In this document: positions 12,525 through 24,335 of the stretch, one piece after another
How the letters are laid out: every line of letters starts with the position of its first letter
How positions within the stretch are numbered: the first letter of the stretch is position 1
The notes under the pieces: model-generated
What the model was told of the DNA's origin: nothing
Database searches by the model: none
The model's input: only the letters and a program-made list of their open reading frames with translations
Position numbers and translations under genes: made by a program
Assembly: GCA_021234155.1 (NCBI GenBank)
Contig: JAJEKV010000060.1
Coordinates: 1,576,988 to 1,640,987, forward strand
Direction: 5' to 3'
Length of the DNA: 64,000 bases
DNA from: Isoetes taiwanensis
Taxonomy: Eukaryota; Streptophyta; Lycopodiopsida; Isoetales; Isoetaceae

Positions 12525-12560
12525 TTCCCTTTCTATAAATAGACCCACACTTCTCACATA
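12525..12560 (+). promoter_or_regulatory. TATA-type core promoter, LTR-like context
   Basis: TTTCTATAAATAGACCCACAC is a good plant TATA consensus and sits downstream of the repeated GAGACC block. A similar arrangement ends in CTATAAATAGATG at 10543. Both could be U3 promoters of nested solo-LTR fragments. No transcript evidence is available. Confidence 0.45.
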
Positions 12561-13034
12561 GCACCCTACAAATCAAGCCCGCCCTTTCCTAGCCGATTTC
12601 CTAATCCCCGAGGCCTTTTGCAACCATTTGTTACCTTCTTCCTCGCGAATTAATCAATGGCAACTTCGATTTCCAGAGATGGTGCTGAAGGCCAGCCATG
12701 CCGCCGGTGGGGTCGACCGCCACCAAATCTCTTCCAGATTTTCAGGAAGGAGGTAGACGCCTGGCAACCTTGCACGCCGAATTCCCAGCCTATAGTAGAG
12801 TCTTGATCGAAATTCCAAAGCTAGGGTAGAACCACCAATAGTGCAACTCTCCTTGTGTGTAGGATATTTTGTTCCCAGATGCTTCCTCGGGCAAGATTAG
12901 ACGCATGTCCCTAACATCAACACTACAAACAAAGCGACCGCGACACTGGTGCCAATGGTCCTTAACTGCCAACAGACCAAGTACTTTCTTCAACACCGCC
13001 GGGTAATCTTTCTCCACCGCGTCGGTAGAACATC

Positions 13035-15800
13035 GTGGGGAAACCTCTTATTCCCCTGCATGGACGCGGGGATCCATTAGCCGTAGTAGCAGTAACAACG
13101 GGCCCTCACACGCATTTTAACATCAGGAGCGTGAAGGAAGGAAGAAGACCTGGCGAAATGGTGGAATCCGGGAGGAGGAGGGAAGATCGCATGTTGAGCT
13201 CACTCCCGCCAGGAGCAGCCACAAGGCAGCGGGAGTGGCAAGATCTCGAAAGAAGCTCTGGCAGCAGACTGCAGTCACCTGCCACCCCCCAAGCTAGGCA
13301 TCACGCTTCCAGCCCCCATTATAATCGGGAGCAGGAGGGAGTTTCTACTCCTAAGCTTATATTCAAAACCTCCTCCTCTGAGGCAGGAAAGGGAGTACCC
13401 ACCGAAGAGTTGTCGCACTAACCTCAAGAACGGGACTTGGGACGACTTCATCGTCCGGAGGAGAGTCCGGACTTTCCGCGGCAGCCACACTTACACTCCG
13501 AGAGCTTTCACTGGCCATCCAAGCCTACATGTTAAATACCAAAGTGCATCATGGAGGCAAGTATTGGCCGAACAAGCATCGACGGGAGGAAGAGTCTTTG
13601 CCTCCAGAACGTGATGGGGATCCGCCATGCGACCTCAAACATCCTAACTGAAAGCTCATCCGCAAAGACCTCCCGATAGGACAGCTTAATCTTAATTCTC
13701 GTGGAGTGGGCTTCAAAGAATGAGATCACAGGAGCTCACCATCGTGAGGTTTCGATGATTTCGGGAAGGCATAATCAGAAATGGGATACCGGTAGTCGAC
13801 TCCATCTCGCAACGGTATAAAGTCATTACGCTTATTACCGCCATTGCCGGTTTGATGGGAAGAATAGCGTTATCCACCGCAGTTCACCCTCGTAGGCGAG
13901 GAAGGAGTATCGCGTCGATTGCACTCAGATTCGGCCGCGATGCACGGCTACCCCCAACACCGAAGTATGCAACTCGCGTGAAAAAGAGCTTTAGCACTCA
14001 CGCCTTCTCGACTTCTCGCCATACCTTACAGCGGCAGTAAGACCGCTGGATGTGCCAGCCTTATACCTCCCAATCGCTGTAATAGAAGATTTAGCAAGAG
14101 CATTGCTGTAAGTGGACTTCCAATGTTCTAGGGAACTTGGGCCATTCAAAGGGGAATGCCCCCAAGGGAAAAAGTTCTTGAGGATAATCCATCTTACCTA
14201 TGATCAATGTAAGTGATTAGCAAGTATAGTTGCAAGTTCTCAGATAGTGTAATATAAAATATAAATATAACATTCTCTTTGCACTATAAATGTTTTGTTG
14301 ATATAATTTTGTGTCCCCTCAACCATGCCAACAACAAAACATACCAATGTAAGAAAGCAAGGAAAACTAACCATGTAGATAAGGAACCACCAGGTAAGGC
14401 AAACAGAGGCCTAAGCGCAGGAGAGCATTAACCGCGGAACTTACGTGGGGAACAGAGTCTCGCCTGTGCCACGCCTGCAAGAAGGAACCTCGCTGAAGAG
14501 TTTGGACAAATGACCTAAGAAGAAATATCGCAAATGAGGACGCACTCGAATGGGTGATAAAGGTCTTTGCTAGCCGCGACAAGCAGGAGCAGTGTTCGTG
14601 GTAACGCCGAACCGGGCCGCAAGCATCAGCTCTGAGAACAAGTGAGACAAGAAGAGGAGAAGAGGAGGAAGGTCCCCACGACCCGACTCGGCTCGTGATT
14701 CAGACCCCATTCCGGGAGGAAGAAGAAGAGCGTAACCAAGTCCGAAAGGCATCTAAAGGCGAGAACCACCCGAGGGACGACAAAGGACACAAGAACCTCC
14801 TCGACTACCGTAAGAAAGTAGACTCGTGATTGGGAAATGTTTGAAGGCTGTGAAGCTCGAGCACTCAAAGGAAAGAAATGTACGTGCATGGAAGCGTAGG
14901 TCACTTGACGAGATGAGCGAATACGCAGAATGCCTATGGTAAGAAGGATAAGGGATAAAGGCGGTGGTGGCAACAAATGAATCCGGCGAGCAAAGACGCA
15001 TTTGGTGGAAGGGCTGGGTGCCAAGGCTCATGGTTTGCTGTGATGCGCTTGCGTGTTCAAGAAGTTTGCTAAAGCCTTCGCCATTACGCTCCAAGAGAGC
15101 ACAAGTCCAAGATGATGCAGCAGTTTCTACAAAGGTAAAAGAAGGCAACAAGTCAAGCATACAAATGGGCTACTGCAGGAATTTATGAGGCTAAGGCTGT
15201 ATAAAGCAAAGTTAGGTGAGAAGTATGCAGTTGGAAAGCTACATTGAAGGTCTGAATGGAGAGATCCAAGCTTGTAAGGGCACAAACCCTAGGAACGGGT
15301 ATCGGAAGTTTAGAGTCCAAGGCACAAGCTTGCAAGGGACAGACTCGTATTAGCGGGTGAGGCAAATGCAGATAATAAGATAAAGCTGGCAAGGCAGCAA
15401 AAGTGCTTAGCCTCAGAACAACAAAATTTCAGATCTCACGAGCCCCATATAGTGGCAATCAAGGAAATGTACAGGAGAAGAAGCAGTGTGTCCTTCAAAG
15501 ACAAACAGAAGGGTCATCAAACTACTCCAGCAAAGGCGATCCTTTCTCGGCAGCCATGCCCAAGGAAAGAGAGAGATGAGGCATAGAAAAGCAAATTTTG
15601 CTTCCGTGTGTTTCCAGCCAGGCTATAGGGATGTTAGAACCGCCCATATATCATGAGGCAAATACCAGCAGAAGAGATTGGGACACTCGCCCGACGACGA
15701 CGGCGCAGGGAGGCCCGCGACACTACATTCGTGGTGAGTGTCATACTTTGCCGCAATAGATACGTGAGCAAGCAGAGAGCCGCGATAAAGTACTTCCATT
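13035..15800 (+). pseudogene. gag region, strongly decayed
   Basis: Position between the leader and the protease implies gag. The first frame (13035-13421, 128 codons) is rich in Arg, Glu, Ser and Gly, but I see no zinc knuckle or capsid motif. The rest, with frames such as 14964-15188, is broken on every frame. The minus-strand frames here (for example 14626-15160) carry no known domain and are shadows. The call rests on location more than on sequence. Confidence 0.4.
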
Positions 15801-15809
15801 GGGAAAGGC

Positions 15810-16140
15810 CAAGGCCAAGCCACATTTTATAGTCCTAATAGATTCGAAGTAGCCATAACTTTGCATCTCCTTAATGGTCTCAAATGCTGAAGTTGTTCAT
15901 TAAAGTCAAAGCCAAGGCCCTTGTCTTAGTAAAGGAGCAGTAAGGCGACGGCGTGTAAAAGAATCAACTTTGACATCGACTGTCGGGGATTAAGATCCGT
16001 GATGGGGGCGCGTATAATGGGCATTGGCAAGTACCTAATTTGATAATAGGTATGAGTACCTTGGACCAAATAGTGGGCCATTATTGATTGTGGAAAGCGG
16101 AAGGTGACCTTCCCAACACCCGACGGTAAGATCATTGAGA
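15810..16140 (+). pseudogene. gypsy aspartic protease remnant
   Basis: At about 15829 the frame reads IVLIDS. The next bases would continue as SSHNF after a one-base shift, which matches the gypsy protease active-site pattern with a frameshift inside the flap. Near 16075-16140 another frame gives WAIIDCGKRKVTFPTPDGKI, the typical C-terminal strand before RT. At least two frameshifts separate the two parts, so no functional protease can be made. Confidence 0.65.
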
Positions 16141-16499
16141 TAATGTAAAGAAGTTAAGTCCCCATCATGCAAGCATAAGTCTCTAAATCTACTGCTCAAG
16201 TGCATCAAGAGTGAGCAGTGTAGCATACATCCTTCAAGCTTGAGATTAGTGAGCCGGAATTGAAGAAGCAAAGAAGACAAGATGCTCAGCAAGTTGCCGA
16301 GGCAAATAGCTGTTGATCACTGAAAGTTCCACCTATCTCTTCCGTGATGAGATCAAGCGCCTCCCTCCTTAGGGAGTCGAAAAGTAGATAGCACTCAACC
16401 AAACAAAACCACAAGCAAGGCCCCATATAGAATGACAACGCTAGAGTTGTCGGAGCTAAAGAAGTAGCTGCAGTGAGCTGCTCACCTAGGTTTCATTAG

Positions 16500-17070
16500 A
16501 CCTAGTGTTCATTTTCGCTTTTGGAGCCCATTCTTTTGTCAAGAAGAAGGATGGATCTTTGAGGATGTGCATAGACTATAGATGCTTGAATAAGCACACC
16601 ATTAAGAACAAGTATGCGCTTCCAAGATCGACGACTTGATGGATCAGCTTCAAGGAGCAAGATCTTCCAAAAATCGAATTTAAGGCTCCGCTACCATCGA
16701 TACGCGATAAAGGAGGAGAGGATATCCACAAGATCAGCTTCGACGGTAGAGTGGGTATTTATGAGTTCACAAAGGATGCTCGCTTATCAAATGCTTCCCG
16801 CAACGCTCTCATGAGGCTCATGAATCCATATCTTCGTGGAGTTCCCTGACACCTTGATTGTTTTCTTTGATGACATTTTGGTGTATACAGATCCTCAAGA
16901 GCACGTGCAACACTTGAGAAGAAGGTGCTAGAGTAGTTGAGGAGGGGCACCGGCTTGTAACGCCAAGTTGTCGGGCGCCACTTCGCAAATGTGAGAAGGT
17001 GGAATACCTTGGCCGCGTGATCTCGGCGTAAGGCATCCCCACGGACCCCGCCAAGATTGAAGCAGTTGAT
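16500..17070 (+). pseudogene. Ty3/gypsy reverse transcriptase remnant
   Basis: [18 protein letters not shown] near 16540-16595 is RT motif region 2-3. GIYEF near 16755, followed by NALMRLMNPYLRGVP near 16801-16850, matches the finger-palm segment. FFDDILVYT at about 16866-16892 is the catalytic box with both aspartates kept. YLGRVIS near 17008 begins the connection. Several frameshifts and stops split the domain, though many key residues survive. In life it would copy the element RNA into cDNA. Confidence 0.92.
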
Positions 17071-17239
17071 TCAAAGGGCGGCTACGCCAAGACGTGCACG
17101 AGGTCAAGTTTTCTGGGCCTAGCAGAGTACTACGTGGTTCGCGGAAGAACTCTTTTATATAAGATAGTACTCAAGTAATGCATCCTCGACGAGGGGCGTA
17201 GAAGGTGAAAGATTGGGTAGAGCATTGGCACAAGAAAAG

Positions 17240-17650
17240 CCCAAAAGGGATTTGAATTGTTGAAGGAAGCTTTAACAACAGCCCCAGCCTTTAACCTCCA
17301 CGACCCAGAGAAAGATAAGCTTGTAGCAATCTGACGCGCAGTAAGATAGCTACAAAAGGCTTATGCAAGAAGAGCGCGGTGGTAGCGTATGATTCCGTGA
17401 AGATGAACGACGTAGACGCTTACCCAACGACGACGAATTGCTTGGTACTTGTCGTGTGGCGTTAAGAATATGGAGGCACTACCTCTTGGGAAGGAAGTTC
17501 CAATTGATACCCCACCATCGAAAGCCTCCAATATGTATTCACTAAACCACACCCTCAACTGAAATGAGATGGATGGAGTTCCTCGAGGAATACCACTTTG
17601 ACAGGAAGCTCCATGCCGTGGAAATCTCATCGTGGTAGCGGCATGCGCCA
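17240..17650 (+). pseudogene. gypsy RNase H remnant
   Basis: GFELLKEALTTAPAF near 17250-17295 is the start of the RNase H segment. LLGTCRVALRIWRHYLLG and the following GRKFQL near 17435-17505 match the conserved block ending in the RHYLLG signature. EMRWMEFLEEYHFD at about 17560-17600 matches the C-terminal helix. Frames shift between blocks. This region follows RT directly, as in gypsy pol. Confidence 0.88.
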
Positions 17651-17839
17651 AGGCATCCCCTCGACAACTAGAGTGCATTGCACCTAATTTCGACGCTTCT
17701 CCAAATGTAATTTTGGTAAGAGGATTGGAGAGTCCTTGCCAAACGGATGTGGATTTCGTAGTGCATGGGCAAGCCTCTAAGGAGGCTAGAATCGTATAAA
17801 GAGCGAGGCCTTCAAGCAATATAAGAAGGAAGGCAACCT

Positions 17840-18530
17840 CGTTATACCATAAGAACAAGTTGTGCGCACTGGTCCTCATCGTGTAAGGAAGTTGATCCTC
17901 CATGACATCGACAATGTACCTCAATAGCCGCTAGCGCGATTCATGAAACATATTTGTGCGCAGCTAGCCTATTATTGGCCAGAAATGAAGAAGCAACAGC
18001 TCGCTACATCAAGGAATGTCGGGCCTATGCCGCCAGACAAAGGCGTACCAATTCCAAGGGGCAGCATTAGAGCCATTAGCGCTAAGCAAACGCCAAGTGG
18101 GAGTAATCAAAGATGGATTTCCTATCACAGACCCTAAGAATGTAAATGAGAGGCAAGGATGCCTTGATGGTAGTGTAGTCAATAAGTTGTCAAAGATGGC
18201 ACATTTTGTGCCTTGTGACTACGCCGTATACGTTTATGGATACAAAGCAGCTCTTCTCACCAAAGAGATCTTCGTGCTTCATGGCATGCCAAGGGAGATT
18301 ATCTCCCACGTAGATCCGGTTCACATGAGTGCCTTTTGCAAGACCTCTTTACATAATTGCACTAAGCTACTCCATGAGCACTACAGATTACCCTCGGGAC
18401 GGGATGGCCGCATCGAGCTTAATTAACAGGATCTTAGGAATATGCTACTAAAACTATGTCCGAATAAGCAAAAGTATGTGGGAAGAATTTATTCACTTGG
18501 TGGAGTTTGCATAATAGCACCAAGCAGAAT
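17840..18530 (+). pseudogene. gypsy integrase remnant with lost catalytic residues
   Basis: YIKECRAYAA near 18006-18033 is the zinc-binding end; the second Cys of the expected CxxC is Tyr. SVVNKLSKMAHFVPC near 18170-18214 is the catalytic core, with Asn where the first Asp of DRLSKMAHF is usual. TKEIFVLHGMPREIISHVD near 18260-18313 has His at the position of the second catalytic Asp. SGRDGRIELN near 18395-18424 is the block before the third acidic residue. It is therefore catalytically dead even apart from frameshifts. Confidence 0.9.
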
Positions 18531-19009
18531 CGCCCCAAATGTCGCTTACTTATGATCAATTATGGCTATCGCTGTTTAACCTGCATTAATTTTGGCACAA
18601 CCCCCGTCAAAAGTAGAAGTTTCAGCTACATGTTACCATATGCGCGAAATTGCGGGAAGAGGTTCGAGGGTATCTCATATAAAGAAGAAGTTCCATTAAA
18701 GAGCATCACGTATAAGCATCGAATCTGCAAGAGAGTTCAAAGTTGAGATGATGTTTGCCCAAGATCATGTAAAGCAAAAGCGGCTCGGATTGGGAATTGC
18801 AAGAAGCTTGCTCCCAAGGTGGGCTGGACCTCTGTGACAATCAAGAGAGTAGGTAATCAATCCTACAAGTTGATTTGCCAGACACCTAAAGATTCATAAG
18901 GTCTTCCCACGGAGTTTGTTGAAGAAGATACTCCAAATCCGCATCTAAGTCTTGGACACTCCAACGCTGTTGGAAATGACTCGAGGAACAAATTGAAATA
19001 GTCCTGCAC

Positions 19010-19140
19010 TGATTCTTGATAAAGCTTTCAAGAAAAAAACGAGGAGATCAATTCCTCCAAGATTTGGTCAAGTGGAAACACTTAATGCTGGAAGACGCCA
19101 CGCGGGTACTTGCATGAAAGATTTAGTAAAGCAGTACCCA
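19010..19140 (+). pseudogene. Integrase C-terminal chromodomain remnant
   Basis: DLVKWKHLMLEDAT at about 19058-19100 is the chromodomain core, with LVKWK followed by the W/E-D-ATW strand. The usual final Trp is changed. KQYPQF follows in another frame (19131-19148). Chromodomains on gypsy integrases steer insertion toward marked chromatin and define chromoviruses. The same domain appears in the minus-strand element at 27.3 kb. Confidence 0.88.
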
Positions 19141-19149
19141 CAATTTATG

Positions 19150-20119
19150 GAGCAAATCGACTCAAGAAGGGTCATCTCCCTAAGAAATCGCCTCAGCATG
19201 TCGATTTGGGCGTGAGGGTTAATCTTTGTATAGATTAATTCACGCGATGCAACCTATGCTTGCATGGGTCGTGACAGCGCCGTTATCGATGATGAGACCA
19301 CTACGGCATCCCTGTATGCGGTGTAATGTCAATGTAGGTATGACCAAGCTCGCTTGGGCGAAAGGGAAGGTAGATTAGAAAGTCTACTGTCTCACTAAGG
19401 AGACTACTTTGTAAAAGAGGTCATTAAGGAATGTACTGATAGGGAAAGCACCTTTAGCCCCATATATGTTTTGATAGGGAGGGGAATCCATCCTTTTCTC
19501 ACTTTAATGCAGAAGGCTGATATCCCTCCACTGGCAACTAGAGGCAGGTAGGCATGAGTGGCATATAGGCATAGGGCCGCCTCCACGCCACATTATGGAA
19601 GATTCATCCTCTTCCCACGCCGAGATTAGCTTAGTGCACTCATGTAGATAGGTGGGTGGTCACCATATAAATCCAAAAATTTACTAATAATTAAATCTTA
19701 CTCAACGTGTTGTCAATTGCTTGTGCCAAGAGAGCCCTGAGGAAAAGGAGGTCGAAGATGTAAGACTTGCAACACAAGTTTTGTTGGAATGTGTTAAAAA
19801 GGAATGAAGAGTACCGGACAAGAATTATAGATATGAAATGTTGAAATTTTGTCTAACTTAACATAGTGAATAACTTTGTTACTGGTAAGTAAGGAATTGA
19901 TAAGTATTCCATAATATAATAACGTGAATAATGTTCTAAAAGTAATTAATTTTAGGAGTACCCGTGATAAATGTATAAAGATTATATTGTAGGTATCACG
20001 CTGATTGCGTAAGGTGTGTTAGGAACATCCCAAGGTGGGAGACTCCACCATGCCGCGGACAAAGATCACTTCGTTGTAGAATGTGACGCTCAAAGACAGA
20101 GTATTTCCCTGTGATCGTG
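19150..20119 (+). other. Chromovirus 3' untranslated internal region
   Basis: No domain can be read after the chromodomain. AAGGTGGGAGA at about 20031 is the best purine-rich candidate for a polypurine tract, but it is ~90 bases upstream of the estimated LTR start, so either the boundary or the tract call is wrong. Confidence 0.4.
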
Positions 20120-21630
20120 ACATTGTAATCGTTATCACAAATACGCTGCATATCGCCACCTCATTGACGCGGTAATGCCAACGCATAGTTGTGTAAGTAG
20201 CCCTAGGGGCAACTTACTAGGAGTGTTCATATTATTAATGTGCACATGTGCACATTAAATGAGGCACACCTTCCATGTTGGCATACTTTTACACCTAGCC
20301 ACTAAAGGCAGTGGGGCCTTCCACTATCCCACATGCCAAATTGCACGGGAAACCCTAGCCTAAAACCCCCATGTCCTATCTGAGTAGGAAAACCCTATAG
20401 CTTGCTAGTTTCGGCCCTTAGGGTTTTAGGAGCTCACGGCCGCCCCAGAGCTAAAACCGCCTCCCGTGACACGCCAGTTTAATTATGCCATCAGCTTCCC
20501 CGACTACCAGGATGGTTGAACTCAGTCGAGGAGCCACTCATGATCAAAGAGTTTGGTCAATTTTAATAGCTTAAACCGCCTTCTAATCATAAGTAGAATC
20601 GTGAGGTTTAGACTATTAAATTGCCCATAGTGCCTATCTAGATCTTAGATCTTGACACTAACCAAAGAACCTAACTCTATGATTAGATCTAGTTCTCTTT
20701 AGTTCTTTCCGTGATGTATTGGCTACGTATCTCTCGCGGAACTCCTTGTATTGGGAAGGGGGTAGAGGCCCCAAAGCTTGTAGTTGATGCTCCTAGAGTA
20801 GCCTCTGTGCAATAATCAGATCTCTACTGCAGGCTGTTGTTTTTCACACCTAGATGTGGGTGGAGGGGCTGACCGCTAAGAAGGAGGTTCATGTTCGACT
20901 CCTAACGCATCCCCCTCGGGTGTGCCTACCGGGATCATTGTGATCAGGTCTGCCGGCTTACCAATCGAAGTGCTGGTAAGGCATGGGCTCGACACCGTGA
21001 AGTGGTGTACACTTTCCTGGTTCACTAATACTGCAAAGTGGGCCCCTAGTCACCTTGGAGTCACATGTAGATCTCTCTGAGGGAGGATCCCCACCTGCCC
21101 CATCGAACTAGGAGGATGAGACCCAGAATAGCCCCCATGGCGCATCCCGCGGGCTACAATGTGTCCTAACACTTTTCTAGCCTACCTCGCAAAGTGTGCA
21201 ATGTGGAGGGGCGGATGGAGGGACAACCCATGCCATGCTTCCTTATGCCAGCCCAATTCCATTGCTATGAATTCCGGCCCCGCAACGGTCTCCTCGAGAC
21301 CCGCCGCCGCTATCCTTGAGTTCTGAGCCTTGGGTAGGATCCCCTATGTGATGTGCCATCTTTGTCTATGCAGATATATGAGGGAGACCATCCTTCTAGA
21401 GGTCACAGGATGCTGATGTATGTGCTATCGACATGGCGTTTACGCTCAGCAGCCTAGTAGGCCCCGAGGGAGACGTGGGTAGAATGGCCACCTTCTACTC
21501 TTCCCAATCGAGACTCAAGCACGTGCAAAGGATATGTGGAGGGGCCCCAGACAAAGATGGAGTCGGTGTGGGGGAAGAACTCGCTTTGTATACCTGCGAG
21601 TGCAATCGTGATACCAGTAGGGGACGCGGT
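20120..21630 (+). repeat. 3' LTR of the chromovirus
   Basis: Pairs with 8451-9980. Shared landmarks include GTGTAAGTAGCCCTAGGGGC (20189), the palindrome at 20235, the telo-box cluster, GATCTTAGATCTTGACAC, TATTGGGAAGGGGG, and the end CAGTAGGGGACGC. The TATTTATA of the 5' copy is replaced here by CCTATCTGAGTAGG at about 20376, so the core promoter appears damaged in this copy. The frame at 21433-21651 lies across the LTR end and is not a gene. Confidence 0.88.
20235..20258. promoter_or_regulatory. Perfect 24 bp palindrome in 3' LTR
   Basis: Half-site TTAATGTGCACA followed by its exact reverse complement, with no spacer. It is the perfect form of the dyad at 8601-8624 in the 5' LTR. Confidence 0.8.
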
Positions 21631-22959
21631 TTGAGAAATCAAAGGGGATGATGATCGTGTATGGGGACAATGGAAATTCATGATGTCTATGCATTGGGAT
21701 ATATTTATGAGATGCTTCGGATTTCGTGCTGCGCGACGTAATGGAGTGGTTTTTAATAATAACAACAATGCCACGGATTAATCCAACCCATATGTACCAA
21801 CGACGCCTTGACAAGTTGGAGAGGATAAAAACAAGAATGATGTGCCTAATGCGGAAGACGATTCTCATCACGACCAAAGCTCAAGCGTTATGCCCCTTTA
21901 CAAAGTGTTAAACATTCTACCATGGTTGTGAGACAAAGATCACACACGGCGCATGGATGCCTTGAGATGCCAAAATTGTTGTTGTCACAACTCAAATAAT
22001 GAATAATACAATATTGTATATCCTATGTTTAAGAGTATTAAATTTTTTAATTGTCTAATAACCAAATATATAAAGACACTTTTAATTATTCAAATCCCAA
22101 TGTTTTGTAATGAACTTCCCATGTTGCTAACATTTGTTGCTTTCTACTATGTTATTCATCATCACACTCATATAAATAACTTGGTAAGTTTTTGCACATG
22201 TTCAAAGAACCATGGGATGCGTAATGCATGGCATATCTATTGTTCCATAACTTTACTAAGCAAGGTGGGTTTGGTAGCCTTATTGACAGCCCTAAACTCA
22301 AGAAGGCCTTTAAGAGGCGGTTGGTCGCTCGTAAGTTTAGTTTCACACCACCGGGCCACCTCCACCATTGTGTGGATTTGGTATGGATTTTTTCAGATAA
22401 AATGTTAACCATTTATTTTTAACGCTCTAATGTTTTTAAATGTAATGTAAATGCGGTAAGTTAGCGGCCCTTCTTTCCTGTTTATGCATACGTTCGGCCG
22501 TCAGTTATGGGCTGATCTTCTTCTCACCACCACCGCCAAGAGATCTAAAAGGGACCTCGCGATCCGCCAGAAGACGGCATGTGGAACCCGGTGATATCAA
22601 CGGCAGGCGCATAAATCTCAAGATAGGTGGAATGCCTTGCATTCGTGATGTCAGCCTGTAAATGGAGATTGCGCCGCCAGTCAAGTGAATTAAAGTAGGA
22701 AGTGAGGTCCGCTACCTATGACCTCCACGTCATAGCTCATACACTCCTTCGTAATTCAATCTTGGGCCCATTTCCAGCATCAGGAGAATGAACCCCACGG
22801 CTGAGCCGCCAATCGCCGCTTACGCTGAGTGGACGCAATTCCTCTTCAAGCCTTCTCATAAAGATCGTGGCACCACCCGCACTACCTCCACTTAAGGCAT
22901 CTCTCTTTCAATAAGGGAGTGAGTTCATCTTGAATTATGCCCTTGTTCACTAACACATA
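21631..22959. other. Unassigned region between chromovirus and CACTA remnant
   Basis: No domain recognised. Frames at 22025-22408 (+), 22228-22422 (+) and 22152-22412 (-) overlap each other and lack known motifs. Part of this may be the interior of the CACTA element that ends at 24891, but the sequence does not prove it. Confidence 0.35.
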
Positions 22960-23915
22960 TTCATATGTTAGTCGATGTTGAGTGTAGTAGCAAGAGTTGT
23001 CACCACAAAGACTACAGATGGCTTACAATTTTGGAAGATGGCTAATAGTGTCACAAATAGCTTTGGCCATAATGTCCACAAGGGTGAATGGAACTCTGAG
23101 CCCATGATGAGGAAAAAGAGAGGATCAAGGAGCTTTGTAGCTGCAATATCCCAGCTCAAGTCGAGAGATCTCATGGAGGGAGGTTTGTTCAAAGTGTGGT
23201 AAAACATGTTAAAGCCACTGTGTATTAGCCTCTTTCGCTCTTCATTATAACCTCATTGTACCTATATTTCATTTATATTTTGCGTGAGGTAATCAGAAGA
23301 AGCAAAATTTTGAAAAGTTTCTACAAAAGCTAGCTGTGGAGTCTCGAGAGAGGAAGTGGCACAAAATTCTATCCGGGTTGACTAATGAGGGTATCATACA
23401 TCATCTCCCATGAGTCGTGATAATTAGATGATGCCATGTGACTAAGTCCTTGTATTGCATTGTAGTGTTTGAAGGCCAACATATTATCAAAGAAAGGGGA
23501 AGCTAGAATTAAAGGCAAATACTGACGCTGGTGGGTACACGAGCAAGTGGGCGTCTATAGTGCCACAAGATCGGTCTGCTGTTATACTGATAAGCTATTT
23601 GTAAGTATAAATTTGGTTTATAATGTAGGTTCGAAAGCTGAACACTAACATTAGTTTTATGCTCATTCTCAATAGAAGGCCATTTGGTCGGGTCGCCCTA
23701 CCGCTAAAGATGAACGCGAAGGGCCTCAAACATAGCCATGCGGCCATCACAGACGCCTACATCAAGTGAAAGGGGGGACATGAAGTGTGTATCATTCATT
23801 AGATAATTATTTGTGACTACAATGAACCAATTGTTGCGATACAATATAATGCAGTAAATGAAGACGAAGCCAATGAAGAAGAAGAAGAAGAGAGCAACAA
23901 CTAAAGACTTAATAT
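22960..23915 (+). pseudogene. Possible CACTA accessory ORF remnant
   Basis: The frame at 22975-23202 encodes a basic 75-residue stretch containing RKKRGSRSFVAAISQLKSRD. This loosely recalls the KKxxGTKSFA region of plant Ptta/En-Spm (Transposase_24-type) proteins. Further frames follow to about 23910, the last ending in NEDEANEEEEEESNN before a stop at 23902. It lies next to a CACTA terminus, which favours the reading. Similarity is weak and could be chance. Confidence 0.3.
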
Positions 23916-24335
23916 ATTTGTAATGTGCAAATTATATCAGAAATATACAATTGAATTCAATTTAAATTTTTATGCTTTGTTCTTATTATTTGTGATTTTT
24001 GTTATGTTAATTTTATGCTCGGGACTTATTTTTTATTCTAGATTTATTAAACATTTAATTACATATTAAACAATAATGCTTATCTACCATTAATATAATT
24101 TAATCAATATTTGTTTCTATTTTTCGAATTTTAAATTTTAAATATTTATTCTCGATTTATTTTGTTCATATTTAATATTTATTAATACTACATTATTATT
24201 GATAATATTAATATTAATAAATATTACTAAATATTTATTTATATTAAATATTTGTTAATTTTGAATATGAATATTAACCGGCCCTCAAGAATCATATTGA
24301 ATAATATTAAATAAATATTTTTTTTATCAAAATTC
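23916..24335. other. Very A/T-rich spacer
   Basis: Dominated by ATT/AAT runs such as AATATTAATATTAATAAATA. It separates the possible CACTA ORF from the GC-rich subterminal repeats, with an abrupt composition change at about 24335. Confidence 0.7.

Larger units (their letters stand above)
9996..13034 (+). other. Unusually long leader with LTR-like repeat blocks
   Basis: About 3 kb lies between the PBS and the first gag-like frame, longer than expected for a simple leader. It contains three related blocks (near 10385, 12107 and 12305) sharing GCAGAAA, TTAGGATTG and AAGTCAGGAGACC. Two TATA elements, GCTATAAATAG at about 10543 and TCTATAAATAGACC at about 12532, follow two of them. This may reflect nested LTR fragments. 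The frame at 10236-10460 (74 codons) has no recognisable domain. Confidence 0.5.
8451..21630 (+). mobile_element. Ty3/gypsy chromovirus, complete but decayed
   Basis: A ~13 kb LTR retrotransposon. Two direct ~1.5 kb LTRs flank an internal region with a PBS resembling the initiator-Met tRNA complement. Traces of protease, RT, RNase H, integrase and chromodomain follow in the gypsy order. The chromodomain and long LTRs point to a plant chromovirus; the size suits the Tekay-like lineage, but the lineage is an inference. No frame is intact, so it is non-autonomous now. I found no target-site duplication at the estimated ends (CGCTC left, TTGAG right), so the termini are uncertain by about 30 bases. 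Confidence 0.9.

Noticed and set aside
17361-17924. 187-codon minus-strand frame
   Set aside because: It is antisense to the RNase H and integrase of the plus-strand chromovirus and has no domain of its own.
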